Shown piece by piece: positions 26,359 to 35,141 of a DNA stretch of 64,000 nucleotides; the stretch's first letter is position 1, and the number at the start of each line of letters is the position of its first letter. The stretch is from an uncultured Sphaerochaeta sp. (GTDB lineage Bacteria; Spirochaetota; Spirochaetia; Sphaerochaetales; Sphaerochaetaceae). The stretch is taken from NCBI RefSeq assembly GCF_963677315.1, contig NZ_OY781939.1, forward strand, positions 2,108,001-2,172,000, written 5' to 3'. The notes below the pieces were generated by a model. It did not search any database. It was not told the DNA's origin and saw only the letters and a list, made by a program, of their open reading frames with translations. The position numbers and the translations under genes were made by a program.

Positions 26359-27350
26359 TGCCAATGAGTGAAACAAAGATCATTGAAGTAAAAGATCTTA
26401 AAAAATACTTCACGATTAAGCGTGAAGGTGCCGATGATACTAAATCAATACTGAAGGCTGTTGATGGTGTTTCTCTCGATGTGTACGAGGGAGAGATCCT
26501 CGGGGTTGTCGGAGAGTCGGGTTGTGGAAAGTCCACACTGGGCAAGACCATCATGAGATTACATGACAAGACCTCAGGTGAAGTCCTCTATCGTGGTAAG
26601 GACCTGTTTGCAAAAGATCATGCAGCAATGAAGGACATGACGCTGAATATGCAGATGATCTTTCAGGACCCCTATTCATCGTTGAACCCACGAAAAAAGG
26701 TGTCGCAGATCATTGGTCAACCACTCGATATCCATAAGATTGGGACAAAAGAAGAGAGATTGGATCGTGTTGCAGAATTGATGGATGAGGTAGGGCTGAA
26801 TCCAAAGTTTCGCACACGATACCCTCATCAGTTCTCTGGAGGGCAAAGGCAAAGGATTGGTATTGCTCGAGCATTGGCTCTCAACCCAGAGTTCATAGTA
26901 TGTGATGAAGCAGTTTCGGCATTGGATGTATCAGTCCAAGCGCAGATCCTCAACCTGTTACTTGATCTACAAAAGAAATATGGATTTACCTATTTGTTTA
27001 TTGCTCATGACCTATCAGTCGTTGAGTTTATTGCTACAAGAATCCTCGTGATGTATTTGGGAAGAATTGTGGAAATTGCCGACAAGAATGAACTTGTAGG
27101 CAACCATGTGCATCCCTATACACAAGCTTTGTTCAATGCATTTCCTGCAACTGACCCAAGGGCACGGGAGACAAAGAAACGGATTGTTATGGGAGATGTT
27201 CCTTCTCCCATCAATCCACCTGAAGGATGCCACTTCCATCCCCGGTGTCCTTACGCAGTAGAAAAGTGTCGAAGGGAATACCCACCATTGAAGGAAGTAT
27301 CACCCGGACATTCTGCAGCTTGTTGGGTAGTGCAGAACGATACCAAGTAA
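26358..27350 (+). CDS. ABC transporter ATP-binding protein, DppF/OppF type
   Basis: 330-residue second ATPase: Walker [10 protein letters not shown]-loop FQDPYSSLNP, signature FSGGQRQR, Walker B FIVCDEAVSALD, His in LFIAHDLS and a CHFHPRCPYAVEKC C-terminal motif. It starts at ATG 26358 (or 26364) after AGGAGGG, overlapping the DppD stop. It is the last gene of the operon and is followed by the hairpin at 27377-27402. Confidence 0.95.
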   Translation: MPMSETKIIEVKDLKKYFTIKREGADDTKSILKAVDGVSLDVYEGEILGVVGESGCGKSTLGKTIMRLHDKTSGEVLYRGKDLFAKDHAAMKDMTLNMQMIFQDPYSSLNPRKKVSQIIGQPLDIHKIGTKEERLDRVAELMDEVGLNPKFRTRYPHQFSGGQRQRIGIARALALNPEFIVCDEAVSALDVSVQAQILNLLLDLQKKYGFTYLFIAHDLSVVEFIATRILVMYLGRIVEIADKNELVGNHVHPYTQALFNAFPATDPRARETKKRIVMGDVPSPINPPEGCHFHPRCPYAVEKCRREYPPLKEVSPGHSAACWVVQNDTK

Positions 27351-27376
27351 GTTTACAGAAACCTTGTCATACAGAA

Positions 27377-27402
27377 ACACAGGCTGTGAAAACAGCCTGT
27401 GT
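27377..27402. terminator. Bidirectional terminator between two ABC operons
   Basis: ACACAGGCTGT (27377-27387) and ACAGCCTGTGT (27392-27402) form a perfect 11-bp stem with loop GAAA, in the 76 bp between convergent genes. A TTCTCGTT follows on the plus strand. Confidence 0.7.
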
Positions 27403-27426
27403 TCTCGTTAAGCAATCACTATCTGG

Positions 27427-28527
27427 TTACTCTTCGTTCTTGTTAAGCAATCTGACACGATCGGGAGTGAAGTCAATTGAGACCTCTTCTCCTTCCCCAA
27501 ACACCTTCTTTGCATGAGGGTCGTCAATCTGCACCAGGACTTCTCCGAAGGAGGTGTTGATGAATGCTTCCATGCTGTTTCCGAGATAGACATTCATCCT
27601 GACCTTGCCTTCAATCTTGCCCTTTCCCTTCTCCACAACACGCAGTGATTCAGGACGAGCCATAAGCACCGCTTCAGTTCCTACCTCTACATCGGTTGCA
27701 GCACGCTCTACCGCAACCTCTTTCTCTCCAAGCTGGCAGGTCCAAAGGTTTGCTTCCTGTTTCTTTACCTGAACAGGGAAGAAGGCAGCCTTACCGACAA
27801 AACCAGCGACAAAGCGTGAGTCAGGATTTTCATAGATATCTATCGGGGATCCAATCTGGCGGATATATCCGTCCTTCATGACTACTACACGGTCTGAGAG
27901 GCTCATGGCCTCGACTCGGTCGTGGGTAACATAGACAGCGGTTATCCCCAATTCCTTCTGGATTTTGCGTATTTCTACACGCATCTGCTCTCTAAGCAAT
28001 GCATCAAGGTTGGACAAAGGTTCATCAAGCAACAACACTGATGGGGTGACAATAAGGCTACGTGCGAGCGCAACTCGCTGTTGTTGACCTCCCGAAAGCT
28101 TGGAAGGTGCACGGTCCCCATAGTCTGCAAGTCCGACCAAGGAGAGGGTCTCATTCACCCGCTTGGTGATTTCCTCATGGGGAATCTTGCGGAGTTTCAA
28201 TCCATAGGCCACGTTGTCGAAGACCGTCATATGAGGAAAGAGGCCATAGCTCTGGAACATTGTGGCAGTGTCACGTTTGTTCGGGGGGAGCATGGTGACT
28301 TCCTCGTTTCCAATATAGATCTTACCCTCAGTGGGAAGCTCGAACCCTGCAATCATTCTGAGTGTGGTGGTCTTTCCACAACCAGAAGGACCAAGTAGGG
28401 TCACCAACTCGCCAGGTTCAATGACGAAGTGAGAATCATTGACAGCAATGACATCAGACTTTCCTTTTACATCCTTGAATTTCTTGGTTACATGCTCAAG
28501 GTTTACCGATACGCTTTTCTTTTCCAT
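27427..28527 (-). CDS. ABC transporter ATP-binding protein, FbpC/PotA type
   Basis: 366-residue ATPase of the Fe3+/spermidine/sulfate (CUT1-related) group. Walker A LGPSGCGKTTTL (near 44-52), Q-loop FQSYGLFPHM, signature LSGGQQQRVALARSL, Walker B LLLDEPLSNLDA and His in VTHDRVEAM. The C-terminal TOBE domain starts near 250. The switch region reads HDRVEA where most relatives have HDQ[ES]EA. Third gene of a minus-strand operon behind the binding protein and large permease, 11 bp after the latter. Confidence 0.93.
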   Translation of the reverse strand: MEKKSVSVNLEHVTKKFKDVKGKSDVIAVNDSHFVIEPGELVTLLGPSGCGKTTTLRMIAGFELPTEGKIYIGNEEVTMLPPNKRDTATMFQSYGLFPHMTVFDNVAYGLKLRKIPHEEITKRVNETLSLVGLADYGDRAPSKLSGGQQQRVALARSLIVTPSVLLLDEPLSNLDALLREQMRVEIRKIQKELGITAVYVTHDRVEAMSLSDRVVVMKDGYIRQIGSPIDIYENPDSRFVAGFVGKAAFFPVQVKKQEANLWTCQLGEKEVAVERAATDVEVGTEAVLMARPESLRVVEKGKGKIEGKVRMNVYLGNSMEAFINTSFGEVLVQIDDPHAKKVFGEGEEVSIDFTPDRVRLLNKNEE

Positions 28528-28538
28528 ACATCACCACC

Positions 28539-30776
28539 TTAGCGGGTTGAAATAGTTTTCTGGGTGAGCTTGTCATCACGAACCACAACCTGCATCAGAC
28601 CCCAGACAGAGAGGACGATGACGATGAGGATGGTTGACAAGACGCTGGCGAGACCGAAACGAAGATTCTCCGAGAAGTTGAAGATCAGAACGGTCAGGTG
28701 ATTCCAGCGAGCCGAAATCAAGAAGATGATGGCACTGACAGCAGTCATGGACCGTACAAAGGTGTAGGACATGCTGGACAAGAATGCCGGACGAATCAAG
28801 GGAAGGACGATCGTCTTGAAGACTGTAGGTACATCAGCACCCAGGTCAGCTGCGCTCTCCTCGATGGCAGGATCAATCTGGTGCAGGGCAGTAATGCCAT
28901 TCTCCAGTCCTACCGGTAGTTCTCTAATTACGTAGTTTATGACAATGATCGCTCCAGTTCCTACCAGCAAGAGTGGTTGCCGGTTGAATGCCAGGATGTA
29001 ACTGATACCGATCAAGGTACCAGGAATGGCATAGGGAGTCATGATCAACATCTCAAGAAATCGTTTTCCTGGGAATTTCTTTCTCACTATCAACATTGCG
29101 GCAAGCATGGCCAATAGCCCTGCTGTCGGTGTTGCGATGGCTGCCAGAGTTACCGTATCACGAATGGAGGTCCATCCACGAGAGACTGCTTCCCCCCAGT
29201 TAGCCAGGGTGAAGGAGTAGTCGATACCCCAGTTGACCACGAAACAACCTGCCACGATGGTCAGATAGAGAGAGGCAATGAAGCCAAGGAAAATCCATGA
29301 GAAGGTCTCCAAGGCAACCCTGACCGGTTTGTTGGTGAGTTCGGTAAGCGTGGTGGAGGGCTTTCCTGTCACCGTTACATAACTCTTTTTTGCAACCCAG
29401 TTGCGCTGTACCAAGAAGGCTGTGAGGGTTGGCATCAAGAGGATGAAGGAAAGCGCTGAACCAGCTCCCAGGTTACTACGACCGGTTACCAACATATAGG
29501 CTTCCGTAGAGAGTACCCGGTAGTCACCGCTCAGCAATAATGGGTTTGCAAAATCAGCCAGCGAATTGGTGAAAACCAACAACCAAGCCGATAGAATGCC
29601 AGGAACAGAGAGTGGGAGGGTTATCTCCTTGAATGTCTGCCATCTGGTAGCACTCAAGTCGAGGGAGGCATCCTCAACCGTGGAATCAATCTGCCTCAAT
29701 ACCCCACTGATCGTCATGAATGCGATAGGGAACATTCCAATTACCTGTACGATGGTCAGGCCACCCAAGCCATAAATGGAAGTATTCAGGTGAAGCAATT
29801 GTTTACTGATCAGTCCATTGTTACCAAACAATAGAATGATGGAGAGGGAGAGACTGAACGGGGGAGATATGACCGGCATGGTTGCCATGGTGGTCATCAA
29901 TTTCTTTTTCTTGAAACTTGTCCGTTCAATCAGGAAAGCGAACATGAATCCGACCAGCGTGGAAATGGTAGCTGTAAGTACACCCAGTCTCAGAGAGCCC
30001 CACAGTGCCACCATATAGGTAGGGGAGAGGCTCTCTTTCCATGTCTGTAGGCTGAATACCCCATCTTTCATGAAGGAGAGCCTGATGGCCTCTATCAAGG
30101 GGTAAGCGATAAAGACCATGACAATGCCAAATAATCCCAGTACCATGAATCCCGTCAATGGATCGCGGGTAAAGGTAAGTACAAGGAGGATACCCAAGAA
30201 CACCACTGCCGCGGCAATGAACAGGGTCTTGAGCAAGTTGCTGTATCCAGTGGCAGTACTGGAAGGGACAAGAATCATTGCAGCTCCGGATACCTGATAC
30301 CCCGTCTCATCAACAACGGGTACAAAATATACCTGGCTTTTGATGATATCTGCGCTAATCGTACCAGGGTCCAGGCCATAATCAGCTTGATACGTTGATC
30401 CAAGCTTCATTGGCTCCAGATAGTAGACACTCTCCATGGCCTTTTGGAATTCAGGAGTGCTGCTATACGCTTGGAATAAAGCATTTACCGTCTCAGATCC
30501 ACTTTCAGGAATAAAGTTGAAGCTCTGTTCATCAAAGGTAAGATAGAGCGCTCTCGCCCCTGGGATGATGTCTTTAACCGTTGGAACCCAACGGGCAAAA
30601 TCCTGTGGGGTCCTCTCGTCGGGAACTGTTTGCGCGAACAGCTCAATTTCATTGAAATTACGCTCTGCTTCATATGATCTAAAATCAGAAGAGAGTGTGC
30701 TGTACATCCAGAAATCAGCCAGCAGGAATATCAGCGCTGCAGCGCAGAACTGAAGGATGCGTTTTTTTGTAAACAT
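28539..30776 (-). CDS. Ferric-iron-type ABC permease (fused FbpB) with extracytoplasmic N-terminal domain
   Basis: 745-residue membrane protein. Residues from about 185 onward resemble FbpB/AfuB permeases, which carry two fused permease units with about twelve membrane segments and two coupling loops (VEDASLDLSATRWQTFKEITLPL near 380 and IEESAADLGADVPTVFKTIVLPL near 655). Relatives are usually 500-560 residues. Here an extra N-terminal part has a membrane segment (9-25), about 160 hydrophilic residues and a second membrane segment (about 188-206), the layout of an extracytoplasmic sensor such as a Cache domain. A stem-loop (30800-30825) separates it from the binding-protein gene. Confidence 0.85.
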   Translation of the reverse strand: MFTKKRILQFCAAALIFLLADFWMYSTLSSDFRSYEAERNFNEIELFAQTVPDERTPQDFARWVPTVKDIIPGARALYLTFDEQSFNFIPESGSETVNALFQAYSSTPEFQKAMESVYYLEPMKLGSTYQADYGLDPGTISADIIKSQVYFVPVVDETGYQVSGAAMILVPSSTATGYSNLLKTLFIAAAVVFLGILLVLTFTRDPLTGFMVLGLFGIVMVFIAYPLIEAIRLSFMKDGVFSLQTWKESLSPTYMVALWGSLRLGVLTATISTLVGFMFAFLIERTSFKKKKLMTTMATMPVISPPFSLSLSIILLFGNNGLISKQLLHLNTSIYGLGGLTIVQVIGMFPIAFMTISGVLRQIDSTVEDASLDLSATRWQTFKEITLPLSVPGILSAWLLVFTNSLADFANPLLLSGDYRVLSTEAYMLVTGRSNLGAGSALSFILLMPTLTAFLVQRNWVAKKSYVTVTGKPSTTLTELTNKPVRVALETFSWIFLGFIASLYLTIVAGCFVVNWGIDYSFTLANWGEAVSRGWTSIRDTVTLAAIATPTAGLLAMLAAMLIVRKKFPGKRFLEMLIMTPYAIPGTLIGISYILAFNRQPLLLVGTGAIIVINYVIRELPVGLENGITALHQIDPAIEESAADLGADVPTVFKTIVLPLIRPAFLSSMSYTFVRSMTAVSAIIFLISARWNHLTVLIFNFSENLRFGLASVLSTILIVIVLSVWGLMQVVVRDDKLTQKTISTR

Positions 30777-30799
30777 CGATTCATTCCGTTGGAACTACA

Positions 30800-30825
30800 C
30801 ACCCTGCAAGAACTCTTGCAGGGTG
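30800..30825. terminator. Stem-loop between binding-protein and permease genes
   Basis: CACCCTGCAAG (30800-30810) pairs with CTTGCAGGGTG (30815-30825) around a 4-base loop, in the 77 bp between the binding protein and its permease. Same position as the stem-loop at 23365, likely for stoichiometry. Confidence 0.65.
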
Positions 30826-30853
30826 GTAGGAAAAGCTAAATTACCACTGGTAA

Positions 30854-31924
30854 TTATCTCTTGTTTCCGATCTCATTGGTCCAGCGGTCAAGCAGACGGG
30901 TCTTGTTGACCTTGTCTCCGTCCCAAGCCATATCCTGGTTGACTGTCTTGATCTCGTTGATGGACAGAGCATCAGGATGCTTGGCGGCACCTTCAGCTAC
31001 CAGTACCACATACCATTCGGTGAAGGTCTCTTGGGCAACAGGACTGGAAAGAACCCAGTCATACAGTTTCTTTGCATTGACTGTATCCGGGCCACCCTTT
31101 ACCAAGGACATACTGGCCAGTTCGTATCCGGTTCCTTCAGAAGGAGCGGTGATTACGATTGGGGAACCAGCTGCCTTGAGCTTGACCTGGTCATGTGCGT
31201 ATCCGATAGCAACAGGAATCTCGCCGGTAGCAACACTCTTTCCAGGAGCACTTCCGCTCTTGGTGTACTGGTCGATATTCTTGTCCAGTTCCTTCATGTA
31301 CTCAATCATCTTGTCCTCGGTTCCGAAAACATCGAGTGCTGTGGTCAAGGTGTTGTATGCAGTACCGGAGGAGTTGGGATTTGCCATGCGGACATAGCCT
31401 TTGTACTCAGGCTTGAGGAGATCGGCCCAGCTCTTTGGGGGATCGATTCCAAGCTCTGCTGCACGGTCAAGGTTGGTCACAAAGGTGAGAGGACCTACGT
31501 AGAGACCGATGTAGAAGTTATCCGGATCACGGAACTGCTCAGGGGTCTTGGACGTGTAGCGGCTTACATATGGAGTAGTCAAGCCTTTGCTCTTTGCCGT
31601 GATGTGGTCAAGACCAACGCCACCAACCCAGATGGATGCCTGGGGATTGGATGCCTCGGCCTCAAGTCGGGCTACCGTCTCTCCACCACTGAGACGAACA
31701 AAGTTAACCTTAATACCAGTCTCTTGTTCAAACAGCTGGAACAGTTTTGCAGCAAGAGGTTCCTCAAGCGTCGTATAGGCATTGACGCTTCCTGAAGCAG
31801 CAGCCGCCACAGGAGCAGCAGTCTCACTTGCAGCAGGTGCAGGAGCAGCCTCTTGGCCACCCTGAGCGAACAGTGCAGGTACGAGCATTACGAGAGCCAA
31901 AACCAAAGCAATAGTTTTTTTCAT
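30854..31924 (-). CDS. Extracellular binding protein, ferric-iron/AfuA-FbpA type
   Basis: 356-residue periplasmic protein. Signal peptide residues 1-20 (cleavage after LFA), then an Ala/Pro-rich linker to about 47, then an FbpA/AfuA-like domain beginning VNAYTTLEEPLAAKLFQLFEQETGIKV, with PKSWADLLKPEYKGYVRMANP and WYVVLVAEGAAKHPDA near the C-terminus. The paired tyrosines that bind Fe3+ in FbpA are not evident (single WYVV), so iron, 2-aminoethylphosphonate or another anion are all possible. ATG 31924 has GGAGG upstream. First gene of the operon. Confidence 0.88.
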   Translation of the reverse strand: MKKTIALVLALVMLVPALFAQGGQEAAPAPAASETAAPVAAAASGSVNAYTTLEEPLAAKLFQLFEQETGIKVNFVRLSGGETVARLEAEASNPQASIWVGGVGLDHITAKSKGLTTPYVSRYTSKTPEQFRDPDNFYIGLYVGPLTFVTNLDRAAELGIDPPKSWADLLKPEYKGYVRMANPNSSGTAYNTLTTALDVFGTEDKMIEYMKELDKNIDQYTKSGSAPGKSVATGEIPVAIGYAHDQVKLKAAGSPIVITAPSEGTGYELASMSLVKGGPDTVNAKKLYDWVLSSPVAQETFTEWYVVLVAEGAAKHPDALSINEIKTVNQDMAWDGDKVNKTRLLDRWTNEIGNKR

Positions 31925-31984
31925 GCTTTCCTCCAAAATTTCGTATGATGTCCATCTAGATAGACAAAGAACAATGTATGTCCT

Positions 31985-32014
31985 ATGCTAATGCCGCCAA
32001 GTTCCTGCAGTCAA
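31985..32014 (-). promoter_or_regulatory. Promoter of the ferric-type ABC operon
   Basis: On the minus strand TTGACT (32014-32009), an 18-base spacer and TAGCAT (31990-31985), about 60 bases before the binding-protein start codon. Confidence 0.45.
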
Positions 32015-32049
32015 GGTAAATCCTCCCAACCGCCAAATTGAAACCATTA

Positions 32050-32904
32050 TCAAAAAATCATTGCATGGTAATCAACTCGGTTCAGCGTACAAAAGCCGAG
32101 TTTCTGATACAAGGCAAGGGCTGGGGGGTTGTCACTATCAACTTCCAGTCTTACCACAGGTGTATCCTGTGTGAGCTTATTGAGGAGAGATACCATCATT
32201 CGCTCCCCATGACCCATTCTTCTGAATGGCTTATGGATTCCTACTGCATGGATCATTGCCACCTCCTTATCTAGGTGGTGCACATTCACTGTACCTACAG
32301 GCACTCCTTCAACATAGTAGAGGTATACCTGTCCATCGGGGCGGGAGAGAAGGAAGTTTAGGTGTTGTTTGCTGGTCTGCTCATCCTGCTCAAAAATTTC
32401 ACTCAGGATTTTCCCTGCAATCTCTTGTGTTTGCGGGGTAACTTCAGTAAGCACACCGGTGGTTTGCCTGGTTTTCCAAGCGCTGCTTTTCAGCTCCAGT
32501 ACATATTCTGTTCGTGCGATGGTCGGATAGCGCTTGGTGAGGTACTCCTCTCCACTATGCGAACCCTTCTCCCTGATGAACAATGCTTGGGTATACGCAG
32601 CGTGTGAGAAGAGGGGGAGTGCTGCAGCAATAAGAGCCGTCATATAGCCCCGTTCTCTTTTTTCTGGATGGGTGAAGCCTGTGAACTCAACTTCTTCTTT
32701 GGTTGGGAAAAATGCTGTCAGGACACTGACCAGCTGTGCTGCCTCATACCCAAGGAAGAAGCACGGCTTCTCTGGCTCTACGTTCATGTCACTCACAAGA
32801 AACAGCTCTTGCGTAAGTGGCTCCTGTAGGCAGCAGTGTGCATACAGCTCTTCAATGTGTTGTTTTTGTTCGCTCGTAAGCGTGTTGCATTGCAGGATAT
32901 TCAT
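32050..32904 (-). CDS. GNAT family N-acetyltransferase
   Basis: 284-residue protein. The C-terminal half has a clear GNAT acetyl-CoA fold: MIHAVGIHKPFRRMGHGERMM (motif A with R/Q-x-x-G-x-G-like loop, about 220-240), VRLEVDSDNPPALALYQKLGF (motif B, about 250-275). The N-terminal half (GFTHPEKRERGYMTALIAAAL) looks like a second, degenerate GNAT unit. Substrate unknown. ATG 32904 has no ribosome binding site. Confidence 0.85.
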   Translation of the reverse strand: MNILQCNTLTSEQKQHIEELYAHCCLQEPLTQELFLVSDMNVEPEKPCFFLGYEAAQLVSVLTAFFPTKEEVEFTGFTHPEKRERGYMTALIAAALPLFSHAAYTQALFIREKGSHSGEEYLTKRYPTIARTEYVLELKSSAWKTRQTTGVLTEVTPQTQEIAGKILSEIFEQDEQTSKQHLNFLLSRPDGQVYLYYVEGVPVGTVNVHHLDKEVAMIHAVGIHKPFRRMGHGERMMVSLLNKLTQDTPVVRLEVDSDNPPALALYQKLGFCTLNRVDYHAMIF

Positions 32905-32916
32905 CAATGCAAGTAT

Positions 32917-32957
32917 TAAAGAAAAATGCCGGTACAGCTAGAGGCGTGCACCGGCAT
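32917..32957 (-). terminator. Rho-independent terminator of the eda gene
   Basis: On the minus strand ATGCCGGT (32957-32950) pairs with ACCGGCAT (32933-32926), followed by TTTTTCTTTA (32926-32917). It lies about 20 bases after the eda stop. Confidence 0.8.
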
Positions 32958-32976
32958 AGAATGTAAAAATCTTGAT

Positions 32977-33939
32977 TTATGCCTTGATCAGGTGAACGGC
33001 GAATCCGCTGAGCTCCTGCTCAAGGTAACATACCTTGATCTTGCCCTTTGCATCGTGTGCGCTGGTCTCCTCGTTCACGGAGAAGCCGAACTGGGAGAGG
33101 TAGGAGAGGGTGCGCTCGATGGAGAAGCACCTGAATCCGATGTGGCCCATCTTCCCCAGGTACTGCTTGGGCAACACCTCGATGGTGGTGTCCAGGAAGG
33201 TGGAACTGCTGCCACTCTTTTTCACCATGCCCAGTGCCTCCAGTCCCTTGATGGTCTTCTCGGCCTCTGCTGCATCCTGGTTGTTGATGCCCATGTGTGC
33301 GAACTCCAGTCCCTGGAGGGTACGCACCGCCTCCCTGCTCAGGTCCTCTATCGCCTGCCAGTCCTCCGCCTCGATGAGGTCGGCCTTGACCATCCACGAT
33401 CCGCCTACTGCCAGGACGTTGGGCTGCCGGGCATAGCTGGCAAGGTTCTTGGTGCTGATGCCGCCGGTGGGCATGAAGAGGAGGTCGGGGAAGGGCCCTG
33501 CAAAGTTCTTGAGCATGTCCACGCCCCCGCTCACCTCGGCGGGGAAGAACTTGAGGGTGGTAAGCCCACGGCTGATGCCAGCCTCGATGTCGCTGGGTGT
33601 GCAGACACCCGGGACGATGGGGACGTTGTTCTCCAGTGCCCAGTCCACGACGGTGGGGTTGAAGCCCGGGGAGACGAGGAACTTGGCCCCGGCTGCCACT
33701 GCCTTCTTTGCATACTCGAGGTTGGTCACCGTACCTGCTCCCACGAGCATCTCGGGGTAGGCCTTTGTGATGCGCTTGATCGCCTCCTCTGCCGCTTGGG
33801 TGCGGAAGGTGACCTCTGCACAGGGCAGGCCGCCTGCGATCAGGGCTCCTGCAAGGCCCTCGGCCTTGCTGGCATCATCGATCTTCACCACCGGTACCAG
33901 ACCGATCGTATGGATTTGTTCAAACAGTGCTTCATGCAT
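32977..33939 (-). CDS. eda: KDPG/KHG aldolase fused to a VOC-type domain
   Basis: 320-residue protein. Residues 1-205 form the class I aldolase that splits 2-keto-3-deoxy-6-phosphogluconate into pyruvate and glyceraldehyde-3-phosphate, with E42 (CAEVTFRT) and Schiff-base K130 (TTLKFFPAE). Residues about 215-320 add a glyoxalase/VOC-like domain (MGHIGFRCFSIERTLSYLSQFGF). The usual aldolase is about 210 residues. Base composition is striking: the gene's interior is 63-67% G+C in sampled 60-base stretches, against 43% in kdgK, with C/G-ending codons throughout. ATG 33939 has AAGGAG 8 bases upstream. Divergent from kdgK; ends at the terminator at 32926-32957. Confidence 0.93.
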   Translation of the reverse strand: MHEALFEQIHTIGLVPVVKIDDASKAEGLAGALIAGGLPCAEVTFRTQAAEEAIKRITKAYPEMLVGAGTVTNLEYAKKAVAAGAKFLVSPGFNPTVVDWALENNVPIVPGVCTPSDIEAGISRGLTTLKFFPAEVSGGVDMLKNFAGPFPDLLFMPTGGISTKNLASYARQPNVLAVGGSWMVKADLIEAEDWQAIEDLSREAVRTLQGLEFAHMGINNQDAAEAEKTIKGLEALGMVKKSGSSSTFLDTTIEVLPKQYLGKMGHIGFRCFSIERTLSYLSQFGFSVNEETSAHDAKGKIKVCYLEQELSGFAVHLIKA

Positions 33940-33970
33940 ATGCGTTGCTCCTTCTTGGATATTCCAAATA

Positions 33971-33985
33971 TGAAACGATGTTTCA
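33971..33985. promoter_or_regulatory. KdgR-like operator between eda and kdgK
   Basis: Perfect inverted repeat TGAAAC-GAT-GTTTCA. It closely matches the known KdgR (IclR family) box of pectin-degrading enterobacteria, with its TGAAAC..GTTTCA half-sites. It lies just upstream of the kdgK -35 box and downstream of the eda -10 box, so one bound regulator could act on both. The IclR protein at 39767-40555 is the obvious candidate (inference). Confidence 0.65.
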
Positions 33986-33993
33986 AAATATCA

Positions 33994-34022
33994 TTGACAG
34001 ACTCAAGCATACCTTCTATGAT
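33994..34022 (+). promoter_or_regulatory. kdgK promoter
   Basis: Perfect TTGACA (33994-33999), 17-base spacer, TATGAT (34017-34022); transcription start expected near 34029, about 49 bases before the start codon. It overlaps the opposing eda promoter. Confidence 0.7.
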
Positions 34023-34034
34023 TTGAAATATCAA
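34006..34034 (-). promoter_or_regulatory. eda promoter
   Basis: On the minus strand TTGATA (34034-34029), 17-base spacer, TATGCT (34011-34006). It overlaps the kdgK promoter face to face, and its transcript would run through the KdgR-like palindrome. Confidence 0.5.
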
Positions 34035-34077
34035 GAGGATATTACTGTTCCTGTATAAAAATATGGAGGAGACTTCT

Positions 34078-35115
34078 ATGGGAAATACATTTGTAACATT
34101 TGGCGAGATCATGTTGAGACTCAAGTCCCCAGGGCATGAGCGGTTCTTCCAATCACCTGCTTTGGAAGCCACCTTTGGTGGAGGAGAGGCCAATGTTGCC
34201 GTCTCTCTCTCATTGCTTGGAAAGGAATCACGGTTTGTGACCGCACTTCCTGCCAATGCCATTGGAGAGGCTGCAGTACGTGAGGTTCGTAAGTATGGTG
34301 TTGATACCTCAGGAATTACCATGACCAAGAATGGCCGTGTCGGTATCTACTTCCTGGAAACTGGAGCAAACCAGAGACCCAGTAGCGTTGTATATGATCG
34401 TGCAGAGAGTTCCATTGCGCTTAGTAAACCTTCTGATTTTGATTTCAAATCAGTACTTGCTGATGCACAATGGTTCCATATTACCGGCATCACACCAGCT
34501 ATCAGCCAGGATGCAGCAGACAGTAGTCTTGCAGCAATGAAGGCCGCCAAGGAAGCTGGAGCCACCGTATCCATCGATTTGAACTATCGCAAGAAACTCT
34601 GGAACTATGGGAAGAAAGCACCTGAGGTAATGAGGGAATTGGTCAAGTTTGCTGATGTAATCATCGCGAATGAGGAAGATATCCAGAAGTGTCTGGGTAT
34701 TGAGGCCAAGGTTGATGTTACCAGTGGTGAGTTGGACACAGATGTCTACAAGGATCTTACCGAAGAGGTGAAGCGCCAGTTCCCCAATGTTTCGGTGGTT
34801 GCCGTTACCCTTAGGGAGAGCAAGAGTGCCGACCACAATGGGTGGAGTGCAGCACTCAGCGGCAAGAGTGGTTTCTACCTCTCCAAGCACTATGAGATCA
34901 CGGATATCATTGACCGTGTTGGTGGTGGAGACTCCTTCTCTGCTGGCCTGGTCTTCGCACTCAGTGAGTATGGGGATGATGAACAGTATGCCATCAACTT
35001 TGCAGTGGCAGCATCAGCCTTAAAGCACTCTATCGATGGAGACTTCAATCTCAGCACCAAGGCAGAGGTTGAGGCACTGTGCAAGGGAGATGGAAGCGGT
35101 CGCGTTCAGCGATAA
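34078..35115 (+). CDS. kdgK: 2-keto-3-deoxygluconate kinase (PfkB family)
   Basis: 345-residue PfkB-type sugar kinase. ATP-dependent phosphorylation of KDG to KDPG, the substrate of the divergent Eda. Seen: FGEIMLRLKSPGHERF at the N-terminus, TFGGGEANVAVSLSLLG (PfkB signature 1) and VGGGDSFSAGLVFAL with the catalytic Asp near 284 (usually GAGD, here GGGD). ATG 34078 is set by GGAGGAG. It is followed by the terminator at 35142-35167. Neighbouring eda and uxaABC make the KDG assignment strong. Confidence 0.93.
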   Translation: MGNTFVTFGEIMLRLKSPGHERFFQSPALEATFGGGEANVAVSLSLLGKESRFVTALPANAIGEAAVREVRKYGVDTSGITMTKNGRVGIYFLETGANQRPSSVVYDRAESSIALSKPSDFDFKSVLADAQWFHITGITPAISQDAADSSLAAMKAAKEAGATVSIDLNYRKKLWNYGKKAPEVMRELVKFADVIIANEEDIQKCLGIEAKVDVTSGELDTDVYKDLTEEVKRQFPNVSVVAVTLRESKSADHNGWSAALSGKSGFYLSKHYEITDIIDRVGGGDSFSAGLVFALSEYGDDEQYAINFAVAASALKHSIDGDFNLSTKAEVEALCKGDGSGRVQR

Positions 35116-35141
35116 CCACTTTCGGACCAAAAGAATCAGGG

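Noticed and set aside
32926..34026. Long plus-strand open frame opposite eda
   Set aside because: A consequence of the high G+C of eda; the minus-strand frame has the aldolase motifs and a ribosome binding site.
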